This document shows, in pieces, positions 49,745 through 59,796 of a stretch of 64,000 bases of DNA (its first letter is position 1; the number at the start of each line of letters is the position of its first letter). The notes under the pieces were generated by a model that saw only the letters and a program-made list of their open reading frames with translations, ran no database searches and was not told where the DNA came from. Position numbers and translations under genes: made by a program. This DNA comes from Sporosarcina sp. P33 (GTDB lineage Bacteria; Bacillota; Bacilli; Bacillales_A; Planococcaceae): NCBI RefSeq assembly GCF_002077155.1, contig NZ_CP015027.1, forward strand, positions 2,148,501 through 2,212,500. The letters are read 5' to 3'.

Positions 49745-51265
49745 TTATTTTTGTGCTTCAGCAGCTTTGTGCATTGTCTTGTTTTTTGCAAGATTTACGT
49801 GCCAAGATAGGGCTTCTTCCAGAATGTGTGGAGTCTGTCCGCCAACTTGTTCACATGCTCTGTTGTAGTAATCGCGCAGCTCTTCCTTGAAATCAGGGTG
49901 AGCACAGTTTTCAATCAACAGTTCTGCTTTTTGTCTTGGAGCCAGGCCGCGAAGATCCGCATAACCTTGTTCCGTTACAATTACGTCTACGTCGTGCTCC
50001 GTGTGGTCCACGTGAGAAGAGAAAGGTACGATTGATGACACGTCTCCGCCTTTTGCGTAAGACTTCGTAACGAAAATCGCGATGCGCGCGTTACGAGCGA
50101 AGTCACCAGATCCGCCAATACCATTCATCATGCGTGTTCCAGCAACATGTGTAGAGTTAACGTTTCCGTAGATGTCCAGTTCAAGCGCCGTGTTGAAGGA
50201 AATAACACCCAAACGACGAATTACTTCCGGGTGGTTTGAAACTTCCTGTGGACGGAATACTAGCTTATCGCGGTATTTAGCGATATCGTCCTGGAAGCTG
50301 TCCAAACGCTTTTTAGAAAGTGTTAATGAAGTCGCAGAAGCGAATTTCACAACGCCGTCATCGATCAAGTCGAAGATTGCATCCTGAAGAACTTCAGAAT
50401 ATACTTCGATGTCTCTGAATTCAGATGTTCTCATGCCGTCAAGAACAGCGTTTGCTACTGAACCAACACCTGATTGAAGAGGAAGAAGTGACTCGTCCAT
50501 GCGACCCAATTTGATTTCGTCACGGAAGAATGTCAGCAAGTTGTTTGCAATCTCCTGTGTCTCTTCATCTGGAGGAACGATAGGGGACGGAATATCTCCC
50601 TGCTCTGTAAGAACGATACCGCGTACCTTTTCAGGATCCACTTTGATTCCAGGTGTACCGATTTTATCTGTCACGCTGAAAACAGGAATTTCTTTGCGGT
50701 CGCCCTGGTATTCAGGAATATAGATATCATGCAAACCTTCAAATTCAACAGGAGCATTCACATTCAATTCGATGATAACATTCTTCGCTTCCTGAACAAA
50801 AATAGGGGAGTTACCAACAGAACCAGTCGGAATAATCTGACCATCTTCTGTAATTGCAGCTGCTTCGATAATTGCATAGTCAACAGGGCCGATTACGCCT
50901 TGACGAATCCATTCAGCTGTATGAGAAAGATGCTGATCGATATAGAATGACTCACCATTGTTGATTTTACCGCGCATTGTCGGGTTACCCTGATAAGGAA
51001 CGCGTAAATTAATTACGTCTGCTTCAGCCATCAGCTGGTCAACGTTTGGCCCCATGGAAGCACCGGTGAAAACGTTTACTTTGAAGTCTTCTTTTTTACC
51101 TCTTTCAGCCAATGCCAATGGAACCGCTTTCGCGTCCCCGGACAAAGTAAAGCCGCTCAGACCCAATGACATTCCATCCTCGATCCAAGAAGCTGCTTCT
51201 TCTGCTGTTACAATTTTGTCTTTTAGTGCTTCACAACGAAGTACTTTATTTAGTTCGTTTGCCAC
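49745..51265 (-). CDS. Acetyl-CoA hydrolase/transferase family protein (succinate CoA-transferase-like)
   Basis: A 506-residue family I CoA-transferase. Both halves of the fold are visible: DGMSLGLSGFTLSGDAKAVPLAL in the N-terminal domain, and the active-site Glu in YSEVLQDAIFDLID plus SGVGSVANAVLDG and GIGGSGDFARNARIAIFV in the C-terminal domain. Members move CoA between acetate, succinate or propionate, or hydrolyse acetyl-CoA. Such enzymes support acetate overflow and reuse. GTG 51265 is preferred over ATG 51289 because AAGGTGG lies 8 bases upstream of it, while nothing precedes the ATG. Confidence 0.92.
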   Translation of the reverse strand: MANELNKVLRCEALKDKIVTAEEAASWIEDGMSLGLSGFTLSGDAKAVPLALAERGKKEDFKVNVFTGASMGPNVDQLMAEADVINLRVPYQGNPTMRGKINNGESFYIDQHLSHTAEWIRQGVIGPVDYAIIEAAAITEDGQIIPTGSVGNSPIFVQEAKNVIIELNVNAPVEFEGLHDIYIPEYQGDRKEIPVFSVTDKIGTPGIKVDPEKVRGIVLTEQGDIPSPIVPPDEETQEIANNLLTFFRDEIKLGRMDESLLPLQSGVGSVANAVLDGMRTSEFRDIEVYSEVLQDAIFDLIDDGVVKFASATSLTLSKKRLDSFQDDIAKYRDKLVFRPQEVSNHPEVIRRLGVISFNTALELDIYGNVNSTHVAGTRMMNGIGGSGDFARNARIAIFVTKSYAKGGDVSSIVPFSSHVDHTEHDVDVIVTEQGYADLRGLAPRQKAELLIENCAHPDFKEELRDYYNRACEQVGGQTPHILEEALSWHVNLAKNKTMHKAAEAQK

Positions 51266-51289
51266 GGTATTATCCACCTTACCTTTCAT

Positions 51290-51483
51290 TTTGTATATAA
51301 TTCTATCAGTTATCTGAATAAAATCAACATAATATTAAGAGAACTATACTTAATTTCCCACTCTATGAATAATTACACTAAAATCAAATGGCAAGCGGGT
51401 AAAATAACAGAGTTGTTGTGAACGCCGGCAGTAAGCGTTTCCCCTTAAATTCAAATATACAAAGGGTGTTCTGTGGGCGAGAA
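51290..51483. other. Non-coding part of the divergent region before narG
   Basis: About 190 bases upstream of the first NreC-type box. It should contain the promoter of the minus-strand CoA-transferase gene. No ORF with a ribosome site and no clear additional operator was identified. Confidence 0.5.
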
Positions 51484-51498
51484 TAGGGAAAACCCTTA
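51484..51498. promoter_or_regulatory. NreC-type box 1 upstream of narG
   Basis: TAGGGAAAACCCTTA fits the TAGGG-N4-CCCT inverted repeat described for the Staphylococcus carnosus NreC regulator. It lies about 200 bases upstream of the narG start; nreABC are encoded at 58254-60427. Confidence 0.75.
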
Positions 51499-51588
51499 TG
51501 GAAAGACCTGTTAAAACACGTATAATTATCAAATATAAAGATAATAAATTGTAATTAGTTGAAACGTCCTGTGATACAAAAATGAAAA

Positions 51589-51603
51589 TAGGGAATTCCC
51601 TTA
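51589..51603. promoter_or_regulatory. NreC-type box 2 upstream of narG
   Basis: TAGGGAATTCCCTTA, a second and fuller inverted repeat of the same type, 105 bp (about ten helical turns) downstream of box 1 and ~95 bases before narG. It is positioned to activate a promoter around 51610-51640. Confidence 0.8.
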
Positions 51604-51698
51604 GTTTATATTCAGATTAATCAGTTTGTTTTAGGGTACTGTGAGTAATAGGTTTGTTTCATTTACTGCTACATTCTGAGAAGGAGTGGAAATGTTCG

Positions 51699-54600
51699 AT
51701 GAAAAAGAGATTCGGATTGAATTATTTTAAACCTGTCGAGAGTTATTCCGGAAGCTGGTCGGTGCTGGAAGAAAAGAGCCGTGATTGGGAAAATATGTAC
51801 CGTCAGCGCTGGTCACATGACAAAGTGGTGCGTACTACACACGGCGTAAACTGTACAGGTTCCTGCAGCTGGAAAGTATTCGTCAAGAACGGCATCATCA
51901 CGTGGGAAAATCAGCAAATAGATTATCCTTCCTGCGGTCCGGATATGCCTGAATTTGAACCCAGAGGCTGCCCCCGCGGAGCTTCATTTTCCTGGTATGA
52001 ATACAGTCCTTTGCGCGTGAAGTATCCTTATATAAGAGGGAAGCTGTGGCGCATGTGGAACGAAGCTTTGCAGGAAAAGAAAGATCCCGTGGAAGCTTGG
52101 ACATCCATCGTCGAAGATCCAGAGAAAACTAAAGAATATAAAAGTGCGCGCGGTAAAGGCGGCCACGTTCGGATTCATTGGCGTGATGCAACGATGCTGA
52201 TCGCGGCGCAGCTCATCTACACGGTACAAAAATACGGTCCGGATCGCGTAGCGGGATTCACGCCGATTCCTGCGATGTCGATGGTCAGTTACGCGTCAGG
52301 TGCACGTTTCATTTCATTGCTTGGCGGCGAAATGCTCAGCTTCTACGACTGGTATGCGGACCTTCCGCCTTCCTCTCCGCAAATCTGGGGTGAGCAGACC
52401 GATGTTCCGGAATCAAGTGACTGGTTCAATGCCGGTTATATCATTATGTGGGGCTCCAACGTGCCGCTTACCCGGACGCCAGATGCACACTTCATGACAG
52501 AAGTCCGCTATAAAGGAACGAAAGTCGTTTCGGTGGCACCGGATTATGCAGAAAGTGTTACACATGCGGATGACTGGATCGCGGCAAACCCCGGAACGGA
52601 TGCCGCTGTAGCACAGGCGATGACACATGTTATATTGGATGAATTTTATCAGAAACGTAAAGAGCCGACATTTTTAAATTATGCGAAACAATATACGGAC
52701 ATGCCGTTTCTGATTTTATTGGATCCGCATGAAGATTCATATAAAGCGGGACGGTTCCTTCGTGCCAGCGATTTAGGGCAGCAGGATGCACACGCCGAGT
52801 GGAAACCTATGCTGTTTGATGAAGCGGCAGGCAAAGTGATTGTTCCGAACGGCACGATGGGACAGCGCTGGGAAGATGACGTTAAATGGAATTTGCAGCT
52901 TGAAAATGAAGACGGCACTTTTGTAGAGCCGGCATTGTCCATTGAAAAGCAGGCGGACAGCTGGGAAGAAATTCATTTCCCTTACTTTGATAACCGGGGC
53001 AACGGCACATTCAAGCGGCCAATTCCTGTAATGAAATTACAGCTTGCAGACGGCACAGAGCGTCTGGTCGCGACAACATATGATGTCATGCTGAGCCAAT
53101 ACGGCGTCAACCGCATTGACAGTGAATTGGAAGCGACAGGATATGATGATGTAACTTCTATATATACTCCAGCCTGGCAGGAGGCTATCACTAATGTGAA
53201 GCCTGAACTAGTTACGCAGATTGCGATGGAGTTTGCGCAGAATGCGATTGATACCGGCGGACGTTCGATGATCATCATGGGAGCGGGCATCAATCACTGG
53301 TTCAACAGTGATACGATTTACCGCGCGATATTGAATCTTGTCACGCTGACAGCTTCGCAAGGCGTCAACGGCGGAGGCTGGGCGCATTATGTCGGACAGG
53401 AGAAATGCCGTCCGATTGAAGGATGGAGCACCATTGCATTCGCAAAAGACTGGCAAGGGCCGCCGCGTCTGCAAAACGCGACGTCATTCTTCTACTTCGC
53501 TACGGATCAGTGGAAATACGAGGAAGCGGGTGCCGATACACTTATGTCGCCGCTCGGAGGAAAAGCCAGATATCAGCATCCTGCTGACTATAACGTACTC
53601 GCAGCACGATTGGGCTGGCTGCCGTCTTATCCGCAGTTTAATAAAAATAGCCTGCAGCTTGTCGAAGAAGCCGCAAAACTTGGCAAGACAGAACCGAAGG
53701 AAGTGGTCTCGCACGTTGTTGACCAGCTGAAATCGGGAGAACTGCAATTTGCAGCGGAAGATCCGGATGCACCAGAAAACTTCCCGCGTTCCCTGTTCGT
53801 CTGGCGCTCGAATTTAATTTCGAGTTCGGCAAAAGGGCAGGAATATTTCATGAAGCATTTGCTAGGGGCGTCAGACGGCCTGCTGGCTACGCCGAATGAA
53901 GATATGAAACCAGAAGAAATGGTCTGGCGCGACGAAGTGGAAGGTAAACTGGATTTACTGGTGGCGCTTGATTTCCGTATGACAGCAACGCCGCTCTACG
54001 CAGATATCGTTCTGCCGGCTGCTACATGGTATGAGAAAGTGGATCTGTCTTCTACGGACATGCATCCATTCGTCCACCCGTTCAATCCGGCAGTCAATCC
54101 GCTGTGGGAATCAAGATCAGACTGGGATATTTACCGCACAATTGCGCAGACGTTCTCAGAATTGGCGAAGATCCATTTGCCGGGCGTCTACAAAGACTTG
54201 GTCACGTCGCCGTTAGCACATGACTCCATTCAGGAAATTGCGCAGCCGTTTGGTGAAGTGCATGACTGGAGTAAAGGGGAAATTGAGGCGGTACCGGGCA
54301 AAACAATGCCAGGCATGACGATTGTAGAACGGGATTACACTCAAATTTATGACAAATATATTACGCTCGGACCTTTATTGTCCACAGGCAAGACAGGGGC
54401 GCACGGCGTCAGCTTCTCTGTAGCGGAAGAATACGAACTGATGAAAGGCATCAACGGCGTCTATGATGACGATACCGTAAAGAGCGGCTTGCCGAAGCTG
54501 TATACGGCGAAGCACGCAGCGGAAGCGATGCTGACATTGTCCTCCGCAACGAACGGCCGTGTATCGCAACGTGCATTTGAAGCGGCGGAGCATGATACGG

Positions 54601-55373
54601 GTGTAGAGCTGAAAGATATTTCAGCAGACCGCGCAGCGGAGCGCTTCACATTCGCCAATATTACCGCGCAGCCGCGTGAAGTGATTCCGACGCCAGTATT
54701 CAGCGGTTCCAATAAACTTGGACGGCGCTACTCACCGTTTACAACGAATATTGAGCGTCTGGTGCCTTTCCGGACACTGACCGGCAGACAGCATTTCTAC
54801 GTCGATCATGAACTGTTCCTTGGATTTGGAGAAGCATTGCCGATCTATAAACCGACCTTGCCGCCATTTGTCTTCGCGGACCGCGATGATGAAGTCAAAG
54901 GCGGACAGGATGCCCTCGTCCTGCGCTATCTAACACCGCACGGCAAGTGGAACATCCACTCGACTTACCAGGATAATCAGCACATGCTGACATTGTTCCG
55001 CGGCGGCCCGACGGTCTGGCTGTCCAATCTCGATGCAGAAGAGCATGGAATCGAAGACAATGCATGGCTTGAAGTATATAACCGGAACGGCGTCGTCAAC
55101 GCACGTGCCGTCGTCAGTCACAGAATGCCAAAAGGTACGATGTTCATGTACCACGCACAAGACAAACACATTCAGATGCCGGGCTCGGAAATTACCGAGC
55201 AGCGCGGAGGAAGCCATAATGCACCGACGCGTATCCACATGAAGCCGACTCAAATGGTAGGCGGCTATGCACAGCTCAGCTATGGATTCAACTACTACGG
55301 GCCGATTGGTAACCAGCGTGATGTCTACGTCGCAGTCCGTAAGATGAAGGAGGTCAACTGGCTTGAAAATTAA
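51699..55373 (+). CDS. narG: Respiratory nitrate reductase alpha subunit NarG
   Basis: A 1,224-residue molybdopterin enzyme that reduces nitrate to nitrite on the cytoplasmic face of the membrane. The FS0 cluster motif is THGVNCTGSCSW (His48, Cys52, Cys56) and a later Cys in PRGCPRG; the next residues hold the conserved YPYIRGKLWRMWNE. The molybdenum-ligating Asp lies in the N-terminal third (GEQTDVPESSDWFNA region). Full family length is kept. ATG 51699 is chosen for the AAGGAGTGG upstream; the longer open frame lacks such a site. It is the first gene of narGHJI, expected to be induced by NreC under low oxygen and nitrate. Confidence 0.97.
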   Translation: MKKRFGLNYFKPVESYSGSWSVLEEKSRDWENMYRQRWSHDKVVRTTHGVNCTGSCSWKVFVKNGIITWENQQIDYPSCGPDMPEFEPRGCPRGASFSWYEYSPLRVKYPYIRGKLWRMWNEALQEKKDPVEAWTSIVEDPEKTKEYKSARGKGGHVRIHWRDATMLIAAQLIYTVQKYGPDRVAGFTPIPAMSMVSYASGARFISLLGGEMLSFYDWYADLPPSSPQIWGEQTDVPESSDWFNAGYIIMWGSNVPLTRTPDAHFMTEVRYKGTKVVSVAPDYAESVTHADDWIAANPGTDAAVAQAMTHVILDEFYQKRKEPTFLNYAKQYTDMPFLILLDPHEDSYKAGRFLRASDLGQQDAHAEWKPMLFDEAAGKVIVPNGTMGQRWEDDVKWNLQLENEDGTFVEPALSIEKQADSWEEIHFPYFDNRGNGTFKRPIPVMKLQLADGTERLVATTYDVMLSQYGVNRIDSELEATGYDDVTSIYTPAWQEAITNVKPELVTQIAMEFAQNAIDTGGRSMIIMGAGINHWFNSDTIYRAILNLVTLTASQGVNGGGWAHYVGQEKCRPIEGWSTIAFAKDWQGPPRLQNATSFFYFATDQWKYEEAGADTLMSPLGGKARYQHPADYNVLAARLGWLPSYPQFNKNSLQLVEEAAKLGKTEPKEVVSHVVDQLKSGELQFAAEDPDAPENFPRSLFVWRSNLISSSAKGQEYFMKHLLGASDGLLATPNEDMKPEEMVWRDEVEGKLDLLVALDFRMTATPLYADIVLPAATWYEKVDLSSTDMHPFVHPFNPAVNPLWESRSDWDIYRTIAQTFSELAKIHLPGVYKDLVTSPLAHDSIQEIAQPFGEVHDWSKGEIEAVPGKTMPGMTIVERDYTQIYDKYITLGPLLSTGKTGAHGVSFSVAEEYELMKGINGVYDDDTVKSGLPKLYTAKHAAEAMLTLSSATNGRVSQRAFEAAEHDTGVELKDISADRAAERFTFANITAQPREVIPTPVFSGSNKLGRRYSPFTTNIERLVPFRTLTGRQHFYVDHELFLGFGEALPIYKPTLPPFVFADRDDEVKGGQDALVLRYLTPHGKWNIHSTYQDNQHMLTLFRGGPTVWLSNLDAEEHGIEDNAWLEVYNRNGVVNARAVVSHRMPKGTMFMYHAQDKHIQMPGSEITEQRGGSHNAPTRIHMKPTQMVGGYAQLSYGFNYYGPIGNQRDVYVAVRKMKEVNWLEN

Positions 55374-56973
55374 AGCACAAGTTGCAATGGTGATGAATTT
55401 AGACAAGTGTATCGGGTGTCATACGTGCAGTGTGACGTGTAAAACGACATGGACGAACCGTGAAGGTGCCGAGTACATGTGGTTCAATAACGTAGAAACA
55501 AAACCGGGAATCGGCTATCCGAAACGATGGGAAGACCAGGAGCTCTATAAAGGCGGCTGGCAGTTGCGAAAAGGCAAGCTGGAGCTGAAATCAGGCACGA
55601 AGCTGTCGAAAATCGCGCTTGGAAAAATCTTCTACAACCCGGATATGCCGGAAATGAAAGATTACTATGAGCCGTGGACATATGATTACGAGAAGCTGAC
55701 GTCAGCGCCGGATCAGAAACATACGCCGGTAGCTCGCGCAAAGTCTGTTGTGACAGGCGAATATATGGATCCTGAATGGGGTCCGAACTGGGAAGATCAG
55801 CTGGCGGGCGCGCATATCACAGGACCGACTGACCCGAATATTGAGAAAATCGAAGAAGAAATCAAATTCAACTTCGAGCAGGCATTCATGATGTATTTGC
55901 CAAGACTATGTGAACACTGTCTGAATCCGAGCTGTGTGGCATCTTGTCCTTCAGGTGCCATCTACAAGCGTGACGAAGACGGAATCGTTCTGGTCGACCA
56001 GGAAGCATGCCGGGGCTGGCGTTATTGCATGACCGGCTGTCCGTATAAGAAAGTCTACTTTAACTGGAAAACAAATAAAGCAGAGAAATGTACATTCTGT
56101 TTCCCGCGTGTGGAATCGGGATTGCCGACAGTATGTTCTGAAACATGTACAGGCCGGATCCGTTATCTGGGTGTTCTGCTCTATGACGCAGACCGCGTGC
56201 AGGAAGCGGCTTCCACGCCGGACCCGAAAGATCTTTACCAGGCACAATGCGATTTGTTCCTAGACCCGAATGACCCGGAAGTGATCGCACAGGCGATCAA
56301 AGACGGCATTTCGGAAGACTGGATTGACGCAGCGCAGAACTCGCCGGTGTATAAATTGGCGATAGAGTACAAGCTTGCATTCCCGCTGCACCCGGAATAC
56401 CGTACACTGCCGATGGTATGGTACGTGCCGCCGCTCAGTCCGATCATGAACTACTTTGAAGGTAAAGACTCCATCAAAAATCCGGACATGATTTTCCCGG
56501 CTATCGAAGAAATGCGCATTCCGCTTCAGTACTTGGCGAATATGCTGACGGCTGGAGATGTGGATACAGTGAAAGGAGGCCTGCAGCGTATGGCGATGAT
56601 GCGTTCATACATGCGTGCAGTTTCTTCCGGCAAGGATTTCGATGAAACAAAACTGGAGCGCGTTGGACTGACTGCGCAACAGACAAAACAGATGTACCGC
56701 CTGCTTGCGATTGCGAAATACGAGGACCGATTCGTCATTCCGACATCGCATAAAGAAAGTCAGATGAACGTCTACCGTTCCCAAGGTTCCGCGGGGTATG
56801 ACGGCATGGGCACGTATGGCGAACAAGCGCCGGCTTCCAATCCGTATTCATTCTCTGTGATGGGCTCAGATGGAGGCTGTGACGGCTGCGGCCCAGCGTC
56901 GCCAGGAGCGCCGGTGAAAACAGGGAAGGAAATCTACCAGGAGAACTTCTATGGGGGGATCTGGCGTGATTAA
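55363..56973 (+). CDS. narH: Respiratory nitrate reductase beta subunit NarH
   Basis: A 536-residue iron-sulfur subunit carrying electrons from NarI to NarG. The four cluster groups are CIGCHTCSVTC (about 17-27), CEHCLNPSCVASCP (about 184-197), CRGWRYCMTGCP (about 217-228, with the Trp typical of the [3Fe-4S] cluster) and CTFCFPRVESGLPTVCSETC (about 244-263). A C-terminal Cys-rich tail (GGCDGCGPAS, about 506-515) is extra compared with the E. coli protein. The start is TTG 55363 behind AGGAGG, overlapping narG by 11 bases. Confidence 0.96.
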   Translation: MKIKAQVAMVMNLDKCIGCHTCSVTCKTTWTNREGAEYMWFNNVETKPGIGYPKRWEDQELYKGGWQLRKGKLELKSGTKLSKIALGKIFYNPDMPEMKDYYEPWTYDYEKLTSAPDQKHTPVARAKSVVTGEYMDPEWGPNWEDQLAGAHITGPTDPNIEKIEEEIKFNFEQAFMMYLPRLCEHCLNPSCVASCPSGAIYKRDEDGIVLVDQEACRGWRYCMTGCPYKKVYFNWKTNKAEKCTFCFPRVESGLPTVCSETCTGRIRYLGVLLYDADRVQEAASTPDPKDLYQAQCDLFLDPNDPEVIAQAIKDGISEDWIDAAQNSPVYKLAIEYKLAFPLHPEYRTLPMVWYVPPLSPIMNYFEGKDSIKNPDMIFPAIEEMRIPLQYLANMLTAGDVDTVKGGLQRMAMMRSYMRAVSSGKDFDETKLERVGLTAQQTKQMYRLLAIAKYEDRFVIPTSHKESQMNVYRSQGSAGYDGMGTYGEQAPASNPYSFSVMGSDGGCDGCGPASPGAPVKTGKEIYQENFYGGIWRD

Positions 56974-57535
56974 TCTTGATTTGCTATATGAAAAGAAACA
57001 GATCTTCGGCTTTTTCTCCCAACAGCTGAACTATCCGGAGAAGCTGACGTTCCATCCAGATATGTGGAATGAATTCGTGCCAGATAATGCTGCAGCTTAT
57101 GATGAGCTGCAGCTGTACTGGGAAACGATGCAGACGTACAGTTTAGATGAAATACAGGAGATGTACACGTACACCTTTGATTTCCAAAAAGATGCCACGC
57201 TGTTTATGACATACGTAAAATTCGAGGACTCGAAAGAACGCGGTCAGACGCTGGCACAGTTGAAAGTGCTGTACGAAATGTTCGGGCTTGAAATGCCGGA
57301 CGAAGAACTATCCGACTTGCTTCCATTAATGTGTGAATTTATTTATGCAGCGGAATGGAAGGGAGATCCGAGAGCACAGCATAGCTTTTCTATGCTGCTC
57401 GCGGTAATCGAGGACGGTACATACTTTTTAATGAAAGCTTTGGAGAAGTATGAAAGTCCGTGGGTTCATTTAATCCGTGCACTGCGTGAAACATGTAAAT
57501 CATGTATTCAACGGGAGGTTTCCGCTAATGACTAG
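56966..57535 (+). CDS. narJ: Nitrate reductase assembly chaperone NarJ
   Basis: A 190-residue TorD-like chaperone that inserts the molybdenum cofactor into NarG and is not part of the final enzyme. The helical fold shows the family features FGFFSQQLNYPE at the N terminus, DFQKDATLFMTYVKFEDSKERGQTLAQL in the middle, and PDEELSDLLPLMCEFI. GTG 56966 is preferred because GGGGGG lies 7 bases before it and it overlaps narH by 8 bases. Confidence 0.93.
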   Translation: MINLDLLYEKKQIFGFFSQQLNYPEKLTFHPDMWNEFVPDNAAAYDELQLYWETMQTYSLDEIQEMYTYTFDFQKDATLFMTYVKFEDSKERGQTLAQLKVLYEMFGLEMPDEELSDLLPLMCEFIYAAEWKGDPRAQHSFSMLLAVIEDGTYFLMKALEKYESPWVHLIRALRETCKSCIQREVSAND

Positions 57536-58223
57536 TCAATTTTTGTGGGTCATTTTTCCTTATGTCTGTATCGCAATATTCATTGTAGGGCATATTTTCC
57601 GTTACCGTAACGATCAGTTCGGCTGGACGGCAAAATCGAGTGAATTCATTGAAAAGAAGCAATTGATGATCGGCAGTCTGCTGTTCCATATCGGAATCTT
57701 TCCCGTCATTTTAGGTCATGTGGCAGGGCTGGGAATTCCGAAAGAATGGACGCGGGCAATGGGGATCAGCGACCATATGTACCATATTGGTGCGGTGTGG
57801 GGCGGCGGTTTTTTCGGCGTCGTGACACTGGCGGGGATGATTATTCTGACATCCCGCCGTTTTACGAAAGCAAATGTACGGAAATTGTCTTCCCGTTCTG
57901 ATTTAATCGTCAATTCGTTTTTGCTGTTTATCGTCTTCATTGGTGTCTACAGCTCGCTGATCACGAACACGATGACACCTGGCTTTGATTACCGTGACAC
58001 GATTTCAGTATGGTTCCGCTCCCTATTAATTTTCAGGCCGGAAGCAGCGTATATGGCATCTGTTCCCATTGCGTTCAAACTTCATGTGTTAGCAGGGTTT
58101 CTGATTTTTGCAATGTGGCCATTTACGCGTTTGGTTCACGTTTGGAGTGTGCCGTTGAATTATGTAGGCAGAAGTTATATTCTATATAGAAAACATCAGC
58201 CGACCAAGCAGACACCCCGATAA
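57528..58223 (+). CDS. narI: Respiratory nitrate reductase gamma subunit NarI
   Basis: A 231-residue cytochrome b subunit with five helices that oxidises menaquinol and anchors NarGH. The haem-ligating His residues are in FIVGHIFRYRNDQFGW, LLFHIGIFPVILGHVAGLGIPKEW and FKLHVLAGFLIFAMWPFTRLVHVW. The start ATG 57528 follows GGGAGG and overlaps the end of narJ; the longer open frame upstream belongs to narJ in another frame. Confidence 0.96.
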   Translation: MTSQFLWVIFPYVCIAIFIVGHIFRYRNDQFGWTAKSSEFIEKKQLMIGSLLFHIGIFPVILGHVAGLGIPKEWTRAMGISDHMYHIGAVWGGGFFGVVTLAGMIILTSRRFTKANVRKLSSRSDLIVNSFLLFIVFIGVYSSLITNTMTPGFDYRDTISVWFRSLLIFRPEAAYMASVPIAFKLHVLAGFLIFAMWPFTRLVHVWSVPLNYVGRSYILYRKHQPTKQTPR

Positions 58224-58253
58224 GCGAATGATGAATATTAGGAGATTAGGTCT

Positions 58254-58733
58254 ATGACTGGACAACAGAGTTTTAATTTTCAACTGGCGATCGATGAACT
58301 GAAAGACACGTTACACGCGGATTTCATTGGATTAGCGCTTGTGGATTTGAAAAAACACCACTATGAATTGAAATGGCGGTACGTGGCGGGGAATATCAGT
58401 TTGCGCTACCGCCGGATTGTACTTCAGTCAGGCAAAGGGGTGGCGGGAATCGTCTTCAAGACGGGCAAGCCGATGGTAAACGAAAACGTAGAGAACTGTG
58501 TGAATGCAGGAGATCTGTATAATTACCCAATCATCGTATTCGAGAAGCTCAAAAGTTTTGGTGCGATTCCCCTGTTTCAAGATGATCATGTGCAAGGCGT
58601 GATCATGATCGGTTACCGTGAAGTGGACCGGTTGACGCCCGCCATATTTGAGCAGTTTAAGCAAACCGTCGGACCTCAATTCGGATCGTTTCACTTGAAG
58701 GAGCGATTAAAAGATGACGTTATTGAACAATGA
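58254..58733 (+). CDS. nreA: GAF-domain nitrate sensor NreA
   Basis: A 159-residue single GAF domain. The strands DFIGLALVDLKKHHYELKWRYVAG, VLQSGKGVAGIVFKTGKPM and GAIPLFQDDHVQGVIMIGY are typical. In Staphylococcus, NreA binds nitrate and restrains NreB; location and size fit exactly. It is 30 bases downstream of narI with a GGAGATTAGG ribosome site, and its end overlaps nreB by 20 bases. Confidence 0.9.
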   Translation: MTGQQSFNFQLAIDELKDTLHADFIGLALVDLKKHHYELKWRYVAGNISLRYRRIVLQSGKGVAGIVFKTGKPMVNENVENCVNAGDLYNYPIIVFEKLKSFGAIPLFQDDHVQGVIMIGYREVDRLTPAIFEQFKQTVGPQFGSFHLKERLKDDVIEQ

Positions 58734-59796
58734 CCAGCTGACGAATCTTTTGCATACATTATACGACCGCACGACGGAGCCTATGTTCTTTTTTGGTGCG
58801 GCGGGTGAAATTATTTCAATGAACACAGCAGCACAACAAATTATTGAGCCAGCACTCTATGAAAAGATGCTGCAAGGTGAGAAGGACGCTATTTGTCTGA
58901 CGTGCCGCGGCTATACGAGTGAAGAAGAGCAAATGACATGTGTGGCGTGTTTCATGGAAAAACCGGAAAAAACGTTATCTTCATTTCAATTGTATCTGGA
59001 AACGAAAGATTTTGGCATACAGCCATACAGTGCGACGTACCAGTTTCTTGATGAAGAGCAAAAGATATCCGTGCTGATGCTGCGCAATCTGACGAAGCAA
59101 ACACAGACATCGGAAATGCTTCACCAAAAACTGAGGATGCAGCAAGTGATTTTGGCGCAAGAAAATGAGCGCAAACGAATATCAAGAGAATTGCATGACA
59201 GTGTAGCGCAGGAAATGCTCAGTTCACTTGTAGATTTACGGGTCCTGAAGTATATGGGAATGAACGAAAAAGCGCTGGAGAAATTACGTCAGACAGAAGG
59301 TTCCCTGATGCGCCTGCTCGATGAAATCCGCCACCTGTCCGTTGAATTACGGCCGGCAGTGCTGGACGATTTCGGTTTGGAAGCGGCGTTCCGGACGCAT
59401 ATCAAAGGACTTGAGAAAAATTACGGCCTCTACGTTCATTTTGACTCGGAACTGGGAGATCAGCGCTATGACGGTGCAATAGAAACGGTTGCGTACCGTA
59501 TTGGGCAGGAAGCGATTTTAAACGCCATGAAGTATGCCCATGTAGAAGATGTGTTTTTGACATTGAAAGAGACGGACGGCCATCTGCAAATTCAAATTTC
59601 CGATGAAGGCACGGGTTTTGACGTCAACGACTTCACGCCCCAGGGAACGGGTCTCGGTCTTTATGGCATGAAAGAGCGTGTGGAACTGGTGGGGGGAAGT
59701 TTGACAATCGTCTCCAGTCAGCAGGGAGGCACGACTGTCCAGGCTGATATTCCACTAAAAAAGGAGAGAGCAACGAGTGAAAATCATAATAGCTGA
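58714..59796 (+). CDS. nreB: Oxygen-sensing histidine kinase NreB ([4Fe-4S])
   Basis: A 360-residue cytoplasmic HisKA_3-type kinase. A PAS-like N-terminal domain has the oxygen-labile cluster site: Cys61, Cys64, Cys76 and Cys79 in a CxxC-x11-CxxC arrangement. The phosphorylated His161 lies in [13 protein letters not shown], and the ATPase domain includes [10 protein letters not shown] and [18 protein letters not shown]. Under low oxygen it phosphorylates NreC. It overlaps both nreA and nreC. Confidence 0.95.
   Translation: MTLLNNDQLTNLLHTLYDRTTEPMFFFGAAGEIISMNTAAQQIIEPALYEKMLQGEKDAICLTCRGYTSEEEQMTCVACFMEKPEKTLSSFQLYLETKDFGIQPYSATYQFLDEEQKISVLMLRNLTKQTQTSEMLHQKLRMQQVILAQENERKRISRELHDSVAQEMLSSLVDLRVLKYMGMNEKALEKLRQTEGSLMRLLDEIRHLSVELRPAVLDDFGLEAAFRTHIKGLEKNYGLYVHFDSELGDQRYDGAIETVAYRIGQEAILNAMKYAHVEDVFLTLKETDGHLQIQISDEGTGFDVNDFTPQGTGLGLYGMKERVELVGGSLTIVSSQQGGTTVQADIPLKKERATSENHNS

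Noticed and set aside
49025-49810. Long plus-strand ORF (261 codons) and minus-strand ORF (48854-49681) across the 21-bp array
   Set aside because: The frames stay open only because the repeat unit is a multiple of three. All frames give repetitive low-complexity sequence, with no fitting ribosome site, and the ends run into neighbouring genes or terminators.
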